DNA from: Nitratireductor arenosus
Lineage (GTDB): Bacteria > Pseudomonadota > Alphaproteobacteria > Rhizobiales > Rhizobiaceae
NCBI RefSeq assembly: GCF_009742725.1
Contig: NZ_WPHG01000002.1
Location: forward strand, 372,001-436,000
Reading direction: 5' to 3'
DNA length: 64,000 nucleotides
Below the pieces are notes generated by a model. The model had not been told where the DNA came from. It saw nothing but the letters and a program-made list of their open reading frames with translations, and did not search any database. Positions within the stretch are counted from its first letter, which is position 1. Each line of letters opens with the position of its first letter. A program made the translations under genes and the position numbers. This document shows positions 33,194-42,264 of the stretch, piece by piece.

Positions 33194-34198
33194 TTAGGTG
33201 AGGCTCGACCAGGCCGGCATCACGTCGCGCGAACCGGGGCGCGCCGCATGGACGCCGCGCGCGATCGCGCGCGCCAGCGTGGCCGCGCCCACGGCGTAAA
33301 GTTCCATCATCGCCACATTGTCAGGCGCCGGCCGGACGCCGGTCGAAAGCGCGAAGACGAGATCGCCGTCGGCCGGCGTGTGGGCGGGCCAGATCGCACG
33401 GGCGATCCCGTCATGGGCGGTGACGGCCAGGCGCTTGGCCTCGGCCTTGGTCAGAGCGGCATCGGTGGCCACCACCGCGATGGTGGTGTTGGCGGCAAGG
33501 CCCGGATCGCGGAACTTCAGCCGCACCTCGCCGGCATCGTCGGGCAGCGGGCTGGGCAGGCCGAGGCCGCCGAATTCGGAGCCGGCCTCGAACGGGGCCG
33601 CCCAGAAATGGCGCGTGCTGCCGACCGTCACCGAGCCGACCGCGTTGACCGCGACCAGGGCGGCGACCGTGGTGCCGTCGGCAAGCCGCGTCGAGGCCGA
33701 GCCGAGCCCGCCTTTCAACCCGGCCGTCAGTGCGCCGTAGCCGGCGCCGGCCGTGCCGAGGTCGAACGTGCCCGCTGCGTTCTGCGCCGCCTGGTAGCCG
33801 AGCTCGCGATAGGGCGGGTAGCGCCCCCAACCCTTGTCGCCGCCATTGACGAGGTCGAACAGGATCGCCGCCGGCACGATCGGCACGCGCTGGTCGTGCA
33901 CCTGAAGCCCGATATGGTGCTTACGCAGCCAGGCCTGGACGCCGGAGGCCGCGTCGAGGCCGAACGCCGAACCGCCCGCAAGCACGAGTGCGTTGACGGT
34001 CTCGACACTGTTGTGCGGCTCCAGAAGATCGGTCTCGCGTGTGCCGGGCGCGCCGCCCATCACCTGCACCGAGGCCACCGCCGGCGTGTCGCACAGCACG
34101 ACGGTGGCACCCGAATTGAGCCTGTCGTCGTGGGCCGAGCCGACGCGCAGGCCGGCAATGTCGGTCAAAAGGTTGCGCGGGCCGGGGGTAAAACTCAT
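33194..34198 (-). CDS. P1-family peptidase (DmpA/S58 type)
   Basis: A 334-residue N-terminal-nucleophile hydrolase of the DmpA aminopeptidase family. Family marks: ITDIAGLRVG-like start (LLTDIAGLRVGSAHD), LAGGSAFGLDAASGVQ near 75-90, GYGALTAGLKGGLGSAST near 155-170, and NTTIAVVATDAAL near 240, where self-cleavage before the Thr/Ser would expose the nucleophile. Such enzymes trim N-terminal D- or L-residues or beta-amino peptides. The gene overlaps the stop of the binding-protein gene by 4 bp, so they form an operon, suggesting that the binding protein may take up its substrate. Confidence 0.85.
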   Translation of the reverse strand: MSFTPGPRNLLTDIAGLRVGSAHDDRLNSGATVVLCDTPAVASVQVMGGAPGTRETDLLEPHNSVETVNALVLAGGSAFGLDAASGVQAWLRKHHIGLQVHDQRVPIVPAAILFDLVNGGDKGWGRYPPYRELGYQAAQNAAGTFDLGTAGAGYGALTAGLKGGLGSASTRLADGTTVAALVAVNAVGSVTVGSTRHFWAAPFEAGSEFGGLGLPSPLPDDAGEVRLKFRDPGLAANTTIAVVATDAALTKAEAKRLAVTAHDGIARAIWPAHTPADGDLVFALSTGVRPAPDNVAMMELYAVGAATLARAIARGVHAARPGSRDVMPAWSSLT

Positions 34199-35265
34199 TC
34201 CAGATCGACCTGTTCGAAGGTTTGGCCGTCATAGCGAAACAGCCGGTAGCGCGTCCCGGCCCAGTCGCCGATATCGTTGAAGCGCACCGCTCCGAGCGCG
34301 GTCTCAAACCGCGTCGCCGCGAGCACGTCGGCGGCGGGTGCGTCGCCGGCGGTGCGTCTTGCCGCCAGCGCGATCTCGACCGCCGCGTAGGCCGGCAGGA
34401 CGTAGCCGTCCGGCTCGACACCGGTCCGGCGCAGCGCGGCGACAATTCCGGGATCGGCGATGTCGGCCCAGTCGGGCGGACCGATCATCAAGGTGCCGGC
34501 GACAAGGTCGGCCTCGTCGCGCGCGGCGCGCAAGGCCTCGCCGCCGGCGATCTGCAGGGGATAGCCAAGCTCGGCCGCCGCCTGGCCGAGAAGGGCGATG
34601 TCGGCCCGGTCGCCACCGGCAAACACATGGGTCGCGCCCGCCTTGCGCAGCCGGCCGGCGAGCGCGATCTGGTTGGGCAGCTGCGGCCGGAACGTATCGA
34701 TGAACACCGGATCGAGACCGGCCAGTTCGGCCGCCACGCGCAGGCTTTCGGCCAGTTCGCGTCCGTAAATGGTGCCGTCGTCGATGATCGCGAACAATTC
34801 GCTTCGCCATGCCCGGGTCAGAATACGGGCGACGGCCTGCGCCTCGGCGTCGGCGCGCGGGGCGAGACGAAATACCGGCCAGCCGGTCTTGTCGCGCCGG
34901 TCGGTAAGCGCGTCGACGCGCACGCCGGTGACGATGACGGGAATGCCCGCGCCCGAAAGCACCGGCAAGGCGGCTTCGATCGCCTCGATGCACACAAAGC
35001 CGGTGACCAGATCGACGCCTTCGGCGATCAGGGCGTTGGCGGCAACCGCGCCGCCCACCGCCGAACAGCCGGTGTCCTTGACCACCAGCGCAGCCTTGCC
35101 GTCGGCCTTGGCGGCCGCCGTCGCGCCAGCCTCCATCTGTGCGCCCAGCAAGGCGCTCGCGCCCGACAACGGCGCGGCCAGGCCGATGCGCGGCTCGGCC
35201 GCATGGGCCGGCAGCGCGGCACAGATGGCGGCAAAAAGGATCGCCAATCGCTTCGACATGCGCAT
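34195..35265 (-). CDS. periplasmic binding protein, branched-chain amino acid (LivJ) type
   Basis: A 356-residue type I periplasmic binding protein with a signal peptide (ILFAAICAALPAHA). It has the two-lobed receptor pattern of the Leu/Ile/Val family: IGLAAPLSGASALLGAQMEAGATAAAK near the start and FAIIDDGTIYGRELAESL mid-protein. No ABC permease or ATPase genes adjoin it, so it either serves a distant transporter or has a sensory role. The next gene, overlapping by 4 bp, is a P1 peptidase. The ATG at 35265 was preferred over a long, atypical upstream extension. Confidence 0.82.
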   Translation of the reverse strand: MRMSKRLAILFAAICAALPAHAAEPRIGLAAPLSGASALLGAQMEAGATAAAKADGKAALVVKDTGCSAVGGAVAANALIAEGVDLVTGFVCIEAIEAALPVLSGAGIPVIVTGVRVDALTDRRDKTGWPVFRLAPRADAEAQAVARILTRAWRSELFAIIDDGTIYGRELAESLRVAAELAGLDPVFIDTFRPQLPNQIALAGRLRKAGATHVFAGGDRADIALLGQAAAELGYPLQIAGGEALRAARDEADLVAGTLMIGPPDWADIADPGIVAALRRTGVEPDGYVLPAYAAVEIALAARRTAGDAPAADVLAATRFETALGAVRFNDIGDWAGTRYRLFRYDGQTFEQVDLE

Positions 35266-35399
35266 CGCGTGATGGTTTCCGCTTGCGGGACCGCTACCGC
35301 CGTTTCGTAAAGAAGCCGCTGGATCAGCGCAACTCGTCTTGCGCGTATACGGCTTGTGGCGTAAGCGCGCGGGCCTATATTGCTTGTCAGTAGGGCCAG

Positions 35400-35924
35400 G
35401 TGTTTGCTGGCGGAAAGGCCGGGCGGCAGGTGTTGAAGAAAAGCGAAATCGAACCACGCCATTATCGCGACGCGATGGCGCAGTTTGCCGGCGCGGTTCA
35501 CGTGATCACGACCGACGGGCCGTTCGGCCGGCGTGGCGTGACGGCGATCGCCGCCTGCTCGGTGACCGACAATCCGCCGACGATCCTGGTCTGCCTCAAT
35601 CGCGAGAACGAAAACAACGACTGTTTCCTGCGCAACGGCGTCTTCGCACTCAACACCCTGGCGGCCTCGCACGAAGCCCTGTCGTCGGATTTCTCCGGCC
35701 TGACCGGCAAGAGCCAGGACGCGCGCTTCGCCGCCGCCGAGTGGGACCGCATTTCAACCGGCGCGCCGGTGCTGAAAGGCGCGCTGGCGGTGTTCGACTG
35801 CGAAATCGTCGATACCAAGGAACTGGGCACCCACCGGGTCTATTTCGGCAGGGTGACAGGCCTCGATATCGGCGATAGCCTTGATCCGCTTGTCTATCAC
35901 AACCGCGCCTACCGCGTGCTCTGA
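35400..35924 (+). CDS. flavin reductase-domain protein
   Basis: A 174-residue protein of the flavin reductase-like family that reduces FMN/FAD with NAD(P)H to feed a monooxygenase. Typical pattern: YRDAMAQFAGAVHVITTDGPFGRRGVTAIAACSVTDNPPTILVCLNRENENN then FALNTLA. The start is uncertain: GTG at 35400 or GTG at 35430; the second gives a protein beginning VLKKSEIEP, closer to the family norm. No partner oxygenase is nearby. It precedes the cox-like operon by 50 bp in the same direction. Confidence 0.82.
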   Translation: MFAGGKAGRQVLKKSEIEPRHYRDAMAQFAGAVHVITTDGPFGRRGVTAIAACSVTDNPPTILVCLNRENENNDCFLRNGVFALNTLAASHEALSSDFSGLTGKSQDARFAAAEWDRISTGAPVLKGALAVFDCEIVDTKELGTHRVYFGRVTGLDIGDSLDPLVYHNRAYRVL

Positions 35925-35974
35925 CGGTCGGGCGGCAAACCGCTTCCAGGGTCGATCCCTTATCCGGAGACGCA

Positions 35975-36904
35975 ATGACGCGCCCGACACCGCCCGCCCT
36001 TCCGCAATCGATCGACGAAACGCTCGCCCTTTTGCAGGACGCCGACTACGTCGCCGATCGCGCGCTGGCGACCGTGCTCTTCCTTGCGCTTCGCATGCAG
36101 CGGCCGCTTTTTCTGGAAGGCGAAGCCGGGGTCGGAAAGACCGAAATCGCCAAGGTTCTGGCGAGCGCGCTCGACCGGCGCTTGATTCGCCTGCAATGCT
36201 ATGAGGGTCTCGACGTCGCCTCGGCCGTCTATGAGTGGAACTACGCCGCCCAGATGATCGAAATCCGCATGGAGGAGGCCGCCGGCGCGGTCGACCGCGG
36301 CACGATGGAAAAGAACGTCTTTTCCGAAAAATACCTGATCCGCCGGCCGATCCTGGACGCGCTCTCCGGCACAAACGGCCGCGCGCCGGTGCTTTTGATC
36401 GACGAGCTCGACCGCACCGACGAGGCTTTTGAGGCCTTTTTGCTCGAAATCCTGTCCGATTTCCAGGTCACCGTGCCCGAGCTCGGCACGATCCGCGCCG
36501 CCGAACCGCCGATCGTGGTGATCACCACCAACCGCACGCGCGAGATCCACGACGCGCTCAAGCGCCGCTGCCTCTATCACTGGGTCGACTATCCCGATGC
36601 CCAGCGCGAGCTCGAGATCGTCCATCGCAAGGTGCCGCAGGCCAATGAGCGCCTGTCGCAGGAAGTGGTCGGCTTCATCCAGAGATTGCGCCAGATGGAC
36701 CTGTTCAAGGCGCCGGGCGTTGCCGAGACGATCGACTGGGCGAGCGCGCTGACCGAACTCGACAAGGTCGCGCTCGATCCCGAGACCGTGTCGGACACGA
36801 TCGGCGTGCTTTTGAAATATCAAGACGACATCGCCCGCATCGAGGAAGGCGAGGGGCGCAAGCTGCTCGACGAGGTGCGCAGCGAACTCGCGGCGAGCGA
36901 CTAG
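35975..36904 (+). CDS. coxD: MoxR-type AAA+ ATPase (CoxD-like)
   Basis: A 309-residue AAA+ protein with Walker A GEAGVGKTEIAK near residues 50-60, Walker B LLIDELDRTD near 138-147 and sensor-type TTNRTREIHDAL near 186. MoxR proteins pair with VWA proteins as chaperones that insert metal centres; CoxD matures the copper-sulfur-molybdenum site of CO dehydrogenase. The next gene, 14 bp on, is CoxE-like, followed by XdhC-type genes, so this is a molybdoenzyme maturation operon. No CO dehydrogenase structural genes occur in the window. Confidence 0.9.
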   Translation: MTRPTPPALPQSIDETLALLQDADYVADRALATVLFLALRMQRPLFLEGEAGVGKTEIAKVLASALDRRLIRLQCYEGLDVASAVYEWNYAAQMIEIRMEEAAGAVDRGTMEKNVFSEKYLIRRPILDALSGTNGRAPVLLIDELDRTDEAFEAFLLEILSDFQVTVPELGTIRAAEPPIVVITTNRTREIHDALKRRCLYHWVDYPDAQRELEIVHRKVPQANERLSQEVVGFIQRLRQMDLFKAPGVAETIDWASALTELDKVALDPETVSDTIGVLLKYQDDIARIEEGEGRKLLDEVRSELAASD

Positions 36905-36918
36905 GGCCGGCCGGGGCC

Positions 36919-38178
36919 ATGGATCAGCAGGTTTCCGCTTCCCGCACGCCACCGCCGGACGGGCGTATCGCCGACAATATCGTCTATTTCGCCCGCGCGT
37001 TGCGCAAGGCCGGCATGCGCGTCGGCCCGGCCGCGGTCAAGGATGCGATCGAGGCCGTGCTGGCCGGCGGCATCGGCACCCGCGACGATTTCTACTGGAC
37101 CCTGCATGCCGTGCTGGTGACGCGCCGCGAGGACCACGCGGTGTTCGACGAGGCGTTCCGGCTGTTTTGGAAATCGCGCGAGCTGGTGGAAAAAATGCTG
37201 GCGATGTTTTCGCCGCAGGCGGTCGACCAGCGGGAAAGGGAACGGCCGCGCGCGGCCGAATCGCGCGTCGCCGACGCCATGTTCGAAGGCCACGAGAAAA
37301 ACCGGCCGCGTGAGGAGATACCCGAGATCGAGGTCGACGCGCGGCTGACCACCTCGACCAGCGAGATCCTGCGCGGCAAGGATTTTTCGCAGATGACGGC
37401 CGTCGAACTGGCCGAGGCGAAGCGGGCGATCGCGGCATTGCGGCTGCCATTCGACCAGGTGCGCACCCGCCGCTGGCGGCCGGACCCGCGCGGCGCGCGC
37501 ACTGATCCGCGCGCCATGCTGCGGGCCGGACTGCGCACCGGCGGCGAACTGATCCTGCCGAAATTCCGCTCCGTGCGCGAAGTCCATCCGCCGCTGGTGG
37601 CGATTGCCGATATTTCCGGCTCGATGAGCCAGTATACCCGCATCTTCCTGCATTTCCTGCATGCGCTGACAGAAAAACGCCAGCGCGTGCACTCCTTCGT
37701 GTTCGGCACCAGGCTGACCAATCTGACCCGGCAGATGCGCCATCGCGATCCCGACGAGGCGCTCGCCGACTGCGCCGCGGCGGTCAAGGACTGGTCGGGC
37801 GGCACGCGCATCGGCCACACGCTTTATGAATTCAACCGGCTGTGGTCGCGCCGCGTGCTGGGCCAGGGCGCGATCGTGCTGTTGATCACCGACGGGCTCG
37901 AGCGCGACGACATCGACCTGCTCGGGCGCGAGATGGAACGGCTGCACAAATCGTGCCGGCGGCTGATCTGGCTCAATCCGCTGTTGCGTTTCGACGGGTT
38001 CGAGGCGCGCGCGCGCGGCGTGCGCGCCATGCTGCCGCATGTCGACGAGTTCCGCGCCGTGCATACGCTGGAGGCGCTGGACGATCTGTGCGCGGCCCTG
38101 TCGTCGCGGCGCGGCGCGCGCGCGGCCGATCCGCGCCGTTTTCTGGAAGCGGTTTCCCTTGGCAAGCGTGCGGCGTGA
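36919..38178 (+). CDS. coxE: VWA-domain protein (CoxE-like)
   Basis: A 419-residue cytoplasmic protein with a C-terminal von Willebrand A domain. The metal-ion-dependent adhesion motif is ADISGSMSQY near residue 230, followed by FGTRLTNLTRQM and DWSGGTRIGHTLYEFNR. An acidic, charged linker (about 100-150) separates an N-terminal helical part. CoxE works with the CoxD ATPase in maturation of molybdenum hydroxylases. It lies between coxD (14 bp) and an XdhC N-terminal-domain gene (28 bp). Confidence 0.9.
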   Translation: MDQQVSASRTPPPDGRIADNIVYFARALRKAGMRVGPAAVKDAIEAVLAGGIGTRDDFYWTLHAVLVTRREDHAVFDEAFRLFWKSRELVEKMLAMFSPQAVDQRERERPRAAESRVADAMFEGHEKNRPREEIPEIEVDARLTTSTSEILRGKDFSQMTAVELAEAKRAIAALRLPFDQVRTRRWRPDPRGARTDPRAMLRAGLRTGGELILPKFRSVREVHPPLVAIADISGSMSQYTRIFLHFLHALTEKRQRVHSFVFGTRLTNLTRQMRHRDPDEALADCAAAVKDWSGGTRIGHTLYEFNRLWSRRVLGQGAIVLLITDGLERDDIDLLGREMERLHKSCRRLIWLNPLLRFDGFEARARGVRAMLPHVDEFRAVHTLEALDDLCAALSSRRGARAADPRRFLEAVSLGKRAA

Positions 38179-38206
38179 TCCTAGTGTCGGGCAAAGGAGT
38201 GCAGTC

Positions 38207-38545
38207 ATGGAGAACCTCTCGGTCCTCGACGAACGGCGCGATCCGCTGCTGATCGCCGAACGCTGGATGAAGGACGGGCGCACGCTCGCGATCGCAACCG
38301 TGGTGGAAACCTGGGGCTCGGCGCCGCGCCCGGTCGGCAGCCATCTGGTCATCGATACCGAGGGCAATTTCGAGGGCTCGGTCTCCGGCGGCTGCGTGGA
38401 AGGCGCGGTGGTGGCCGAGGCCGCCGACGTGATCGAGACGGGCGCGCCGCGCCTGCTCGAATTCGGCGTCGCCGACGAGACCGCCTGGGAGGTGGGACTG
38501 TCCTGCGGCGGGCGCATCAAAGTCTATGTCGAACCTCTCGGCTGA
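38207..38545 (+). CDS. XdhC/CoxI family, N-terminal domain protein
   Basis: A 112-residue protein corresponding to the N-terminal half of XdhC/CoxI: TLAIATVVETWGSAPRPVGSHLVID near 30-55 and GSVSGGCVEGAVVAEA near 64-80, ending LSCGGRIKVYVEPLG. XdhC proteins hold and sulfurate molybdenum cofactor before insertion into xanthine dehydrogenase or CO dehydrogenase. Here the two halves of XdhC are separate genes, this one first, the Rossmann half 12 bp later. The GGC cysteine and CGG near 99 could bind the cofactor. Confidence 0.88.
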   Translation: MENLSVLDERRDPLLIAERWMKDGRTLAIATVVETWGSAPRPVGSHLVIDTEGNFEGSVSGGCVEGAVVAEAADVIETGAPRLLEFGVADETAWEVGLSCGGRIKVYVEPLG

Positions 38546-38557
38546 GCGGAGGACGCC

Positions 38558-39268
38558 ATGCATGCTCAAACCCTGAGGTCGCTGAACGCCGAACGGCGCA
38601 CGCGCCGCGCGGCGATCCTCGTCACCGACCTTGCGAATGGAAAAGACCGGCTGGTGCGCGAGGGCGATGTGCTTTCGGGCCATCTCGGCGAGGCACTGCA
38701 GCGCGCGTTCCGCTCCGGCAAGTCCGGCACCGTGGAGGCCGGGGGCGGGTCGTTTTTCCTCAACGTGCATCTGCCGCCGCCGCGCATCGTGGCGATCGGC
38801 GCGGTCCATATCAGCCAGGCGCTGGCGCCGATGGCCCGGATCGCCGGTTTCGACATCGAGATCATCGACCCGCGCACCGCCTTCGCTACGCCGGAACGTT
38901 TTCCCGAGACGCGGCTTGCGGCCGATTGGCCCGAGGACGTGTTCAAACGGCGGCCGCTCGACGCCTATACCGCGCTGGCCGCGCTCACCCACGATCCCAA
39001 GATCGACGATTTTCCGCTCAAGGCGGCGCTGGAGACGGGTTGTTTTTACGTCGGCGCGCTCGGCAGCCGCAAGACCCACGCCAAGCGCCTGGCACGGCTT
39101 GCCGAGGCCGGTGTGACGGATGAGGCGAGCACCCGCATCCAGGCGCCGATCGGCCTCGATATCGGCGCGGCGAGCCCGGCCGAGATCGCCGTGGCGGTGC
39201 TGGCCCAGATCGTCGCTGCCTTGCGCTCGCGCGGACTGGCGGCGGCAACGGAAAGCCGCGCGGCATGA
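38558..39268 (+). CDS. XdhC family, C-terminal Rossmann-domain protein
   Basis: A 236-residue protein equivalent to the C-terminal half of XdhC. After a short N-terminal segment, PPRIVAIGAVHISQALAPMARIAGFDIEIIDPRTAFATPERFP forms the nucleotide-binding fold; ALTHDPKIDDFPLKAAL and FYVGALGSRKTHAKR follow near 145-175, and IGLDIGAASPAEIAVAVLAQIV is the family ending. It partners the preceding N-domain protein in molybdenum cofactor handling. The stop overlaps the next gene by 4 bp. Confidence 0.88.
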   Translation: MHAQTLRSLNAERRTRRAAILVTDLANGKDRLVREGDVLSGHLGEALQRAFRSGKSGTVEAGGGSFFLNVHLPPPRIVAIGAVHISQALAPMARIAGFDIEIIDPRTAFATPERFPETRLAADWPEDVFKRRPLDAYTALAALTHDPKIDDFPLKAALETGCFYVGALGSRKTHAKRLARLAEAGVTDEASTRIQAPIGLDIGAASPAEIAVAVLAQIVAALRSRGLAAATESRAA

Positions 39269-40887
39269 AATTCGGTCCCGTACCGGTTCGTGATGCGCTT
39301 GGCGCGATTCTCGCTCACGCCACCCAGGCCGGGACGCGCCGGATCAAGAAGGGCACCCGCCTTGGCGAAGTCGAGATCGCGGCCTTGCGGGAGGCCGGCA
39401 TCGCGGAGGTCGCCGCGGCCGTGCTCGACCCCGGCGACCTGGACGAAAACGAGGCCGCCCGCCGGATCGCCGCGGCGCTGAAAAGCCGCGCCGTCGAGAT
39501 CCGCGACGCGGCGACCGGACGTGTCAATTTGCATGCCGGGCCGGCAGGCGTGTTTTGCGTCGACCGGGCGCTGGTCGACGCGATCAACGCCGTCGATCCG
39601 GCGATCACCATCGCGACGCTGAACGACCACGTTCGCGTCGAACCGGGCCGGATGGTGGCCACGGTAAAAATCATTCCGTTCGCCGTCGCCGGCACGCTGG
39701 TCGACGCGGTCGAGGCGATCGCCGCGCGCGGCGCGGTGTTCGGCGTGCATCCGTTCACCGCCCGACGCGTCGCCCTGATCCAGACCAGCCTGCCGGGCAC
39801 CAAGCCGGGCGTGCTCGACAAGACGGTCAAGACGATGCGCGCGCGGCTGGAACCCTCGGGCAGCGCGATCGCCTTCGAGCGCCGCACCCCGCACGACGAG
39901 GCGAGCCTGGCGCGGGCGCTGGCCGACGCCACAGCCGGCAGCGATATCGTGATCGCCTTCGGCGCGTCGGCCGTCAGCGACGGCGACGACGTGATCCCGG
40001 CCGCGATCCGCGGCGCCGGCGGTACGGTCGAACGCTTCGGCATGCCGGTCGATCCCGGCAATCTGCTGGTCAAGGGGCGGATCGGCGCTGTGCCGGTTCT
40101 CGGCGCGCCGGGCTGCGCGCGCAGCCCGAAGGAAAACGGTTTCGACTGGGTGCTCGACCGCATGCTGGCCGGTCTCGAAGTCGATGCCGGCACGATCGCC
40201 GGCATGGGCGTCGGCGGGCTGTTGATGGAGATCGCCACCCGGCCGCAGCCGCGCGAGGCGCCAGCGCCGGCCGACGCGCCGGCAGCGCCGCCGAAAGTGC
40301 ACGCCGTGCTGCTGGCGGCAGGGCGCTCAAGCCGCATGGGCGGACCGAACAAGCTTCTGGCCTCGTTCGACGACACACCGCTGGTGCGGCGCAGCGCCGA
40401 GCGTGCCCTGGCCAGTCGCGCGGACGGGCTGACCGTCATCGTCGGCCATCAGGCCGAACGCGTGGCCGCGGCCCTTGCCGGGCTTGCCGTCGAGACGCGC
40501 CAGAACCCCGATTTCGCCCAGGGCCTGTCGACTTCGCTGAAGGCGGGCCTGCACGCCGTGCCGGAGGCGGCCGATGGCGCGCTGGTGCTGCTTGCCGACA
40601 TGCCCGCGATCGGCACGGCGGCACTCGATGCGCTGATCGGCGCCTTCGAGCGTTCCGGCGGGCGCGCCGTGGTGCGCGCCACCCATAACGGCAAGCGCGG
40701 CAACCCCGTCATCCTGCCGCGCGCGGTGTTTGCGGCAGTCGACGGACTTGCCGGCGATACCGGCGCCCGCCATCTGGTCGAAAGCGGGCTTGCCGAGGTG
40801 ATCGACGTGGAAATCGGCGCGGCGGCGAGCATCGATGTCGACACGCAAGACGCCCTCGTGCGGGCAGGCGGCGTGCTCGAGGGGTAG
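39265..40887 (+). CDS. fusion of MoeA/MogA-like molybdopterin-binding domain and MobA-like cytidylyltransferase
   Basis: A 540-residue two-domain protein. Residues 1-335 resemble molybdopterin-binding proteins (MoeA-like, with TRRIKKGTRLGEVEIAALREAGI at the start and GSDIVIAFGASAVSDGDDVIPAAI near 230-255, then GAPGCARSPKENGFDWVLDRML). After a proline/alanine linker (about 330-345), residues 348-540 are a MobA/MocA-type nucleotidyltransferase: VLLAAGRSSRMGGPNKLL, LLADMPAIG and GKRGNPVILPR. It likely attaches CMP to molybdopterin for a xanthine-oxidase-family enzyme. As the last gene of the cox-like operon it supplies cofactor to the same target. Confidence 0.88.
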   Translation: MKFGPVPVRDALGAILAHATQAGTRRIKKGTRLGEVEIAALREAGIAEVAAAVLDPGDLDENEAARRIAAALKSRAVEIRDAATGRVNLHAGPAGVFCVDRALVDAINAVDPAITIATLNDHVRVEPGRMVATVKIIPFAVAGTLVDAVEAIAARGAVFGVHPFTARRVALIQTSLPGTKPGVLDKTVKTMRARLEPSGSAIAFERRTPHDEASLARALADATAGSDIVIAFGASAVSDGDDVIPAAIRGAGGTVERFGMPVDPGNLLVKGRIGAVPVLGAPGCARSPKENGFDWVLDRMLAGLEVDAGTIAGMGVGGLLMEIATRPQPREAPAPADAPAAPPKVHAVLLAAGRSSRMGGPNKLLASFDDTPLVRRSAERALASRADGLTVIVGHQAERVAAALAGLAVETRQNPDFAQGLSTSLKAGLHAVPEAADGALVLLADMPAIGTAALDALIGAFERSGGRAVVRATHNGKRGNPVILPRAVFAAVDGLAGDTGARHLVESGLAEVIDVEIGAAASIDVDTQDALVRAGGVLEG

Positions 40888-40949
40888 ACCCGCATCAGCG
40901 CCCCATGCCGGGCTTGCCAAGCCCGGCGGCGGACGGCACAGTCGCGGCG

Positions 40950-41816
40950 ATGACCGGGATGTTTTGCCGTTTTCTGCTTTTCGCCGCCCTTTTGCTTGCC
41001 GCGGGCAGCGCCGGCGCTTTCGAACTCGCCCCCCACAAGGACCGGCTGTTCGCCTATCCGGCGACGCTCGGCTCGGCAGATGGCGGCCGATACCGCGTCG
41101 TCGACTATCGCGAGATGCGCGATATCAACGGCCGCGACGCCGTGCCGGAACGGCGGGTGCGCGACGACTACGTCTCCTTGCGCGTGCGCGCGTCCCAGCA
41201 GCAATACGCGCTCGGCGAGTTGCGCCACTACGCGGTCGGCCGGCGCGAGGGCGCCAAGATCATCACCATCTACCTGCACGGCCAGGGCGGCAGCCGCCGG
41301 CAGGGGGTCGACGACTTCACCTTCGGCGGCAATTTCAATCGCATCAAGAATTTGATGATGCGCAATGACGGGCTCTATCTGTCGCCCGACTTTCCCGATT
41401 TCGGCGCCGGCGGCAAGAACGCCATTGCCGCGTTGATCGAGCATTACGCCGCGCGCTCGCCGGCGGCGCCGGTCTTCGTCGCGTGCGGCTCGATGGGCGG
41501 GGCGCTGTGTTACGCGCTGGCAGAGGACGCGCGCGTTGCCGCGCGCCTCGGCGGACTGATTCTGCTCGGCTCGCACTGGGATGCGGATTTCCTCAAAAGC
41601 CCGGCCTTCAAGCGGAAAACCCCCGTCTTCATCGGCCAGGGCAGCCGCGACACGGTGTTTCCGGTCGAAAAACAGGAAGCGTTTTTCCGCGCGATCCTCG
41701 CGGCCGCGCCGGACTATCCCGTCCGTTTCGTGCGCTTCGAGACCGGCACGCACGGAACGCCGATCCGCATGACCGACTGGCGCGAGACGCTCAACTGGAT
41801 GCTGACACGGCGCTGA
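40950..41816 (+). CDS. secreted alpha/beta hydrolase
   Basis: A 288-residue exported protein. From the ATG at 40950 it has a signal peptide (FLLFAALLLAAGSAGA) followed by a hydrolase fold: oxyanion-region ITIYLHGQGGSRRQG near 100-115, nucleophile elbow ACGSMGGALCYALAE near 178-190, acid in GQGSRDTVFP near 235, histidine in TGTHGTPIRM near 270. Substrate unknown. It follows the cox-like operon by about 60 bp and precedes a DUF1330 gene by 22 bp. Confidence 0.78.
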   Translation: MTGMFCRFLLFAALLLAAGSAGAFELAPHKDRLFAYPATLGSADGGRYRVVDYREMRDINGRDAVPERRVRDDYVSLRVRASQQQYALGELRHYAVGRREGAKIITIYLHGQGGSRRQGVDDFTFGGNFNRIKNLMMRNDGLYLSPDFPDFGAGGKNAIAALIEHYAARSPAAPVFVACGSMGGALCYALAEDARVAARLGGLILLGSHWDADFLKSPAFKRKTPVFIGQGSRDTVFPVEKQEAFFRAILAAAPDYPVRFVRFETGTHGTPIRMTDWRETLNWMLTRR

Positions 41817-41838
41817 CGCGAATTCTTGGAGATCGTTC

Positions 41839-42258
41839 ATGACCGGCTTCATCGATCCGACCCGCGAGACATTCGGCGAATTCAGGCAAATGCCGGAGGA
41901 GGGGGCCGTCCATATGCTCAATCTGGTGCGGCTGCGCGAGCGCGCGGCCTATCCGGACGGGCGCCGGGCGACCGGCGCGCAGGCCTACGCCGCCTACGGG
42001 AGCGAAAGCGGGCCGATCTTTCGCCGGGTCGGCGGCAAGATCGCCTGGGCCGGAGATTTCCGGTTGATGCTGATCGGCCCCGAAGACGAGCGCTGGGACC
42101 ATTGCTTCATCGCCGAATATCCGTCGGGCGCCGCCTTCGTGGAGATGGTCAAGGATCCCGCCTACCAAAAGGCGGTCGTTCACCGTCAGGCGGCCGTCGC
42201 CGATTCCCGCCTGATTCGCCTGGCGCCGAAGGCAATTGGTGCCGGATTTGGCGAATAA
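41839..42258 (+). CDS. DUF1330 family protein
   Basis: A 139-residue ferredoxin-like alpha/beta barrel protein of the DUF1330/dimeric barrel superfamily. The stretch GAVHMLNLVRLRERAAYPDGR near 22-42 and FIAEYPSGAAFVEMVKDPAYQKAVVHRQAAVADSRLIRL near 95-133 are characteristic. Function is unknown. It follows the hydrolase gene closely and converges with the DUF1176 gene (6 bp). Confidence 0.85.
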   Translation: MTGFIDPTRETFGEFRQMPEEGAVHMLNLVRLRERAAYPDGRRATGAQAYAAYGSESGPIFRRVGGKIAWAGDFRLMLIGPEDERWDHCFIAEYPSGAAFVEMVKDPAYQKAVVHRQAAVADSRLIRLAPKAIGAGFGE

Positions 42259-42264
42259 AGCCGT

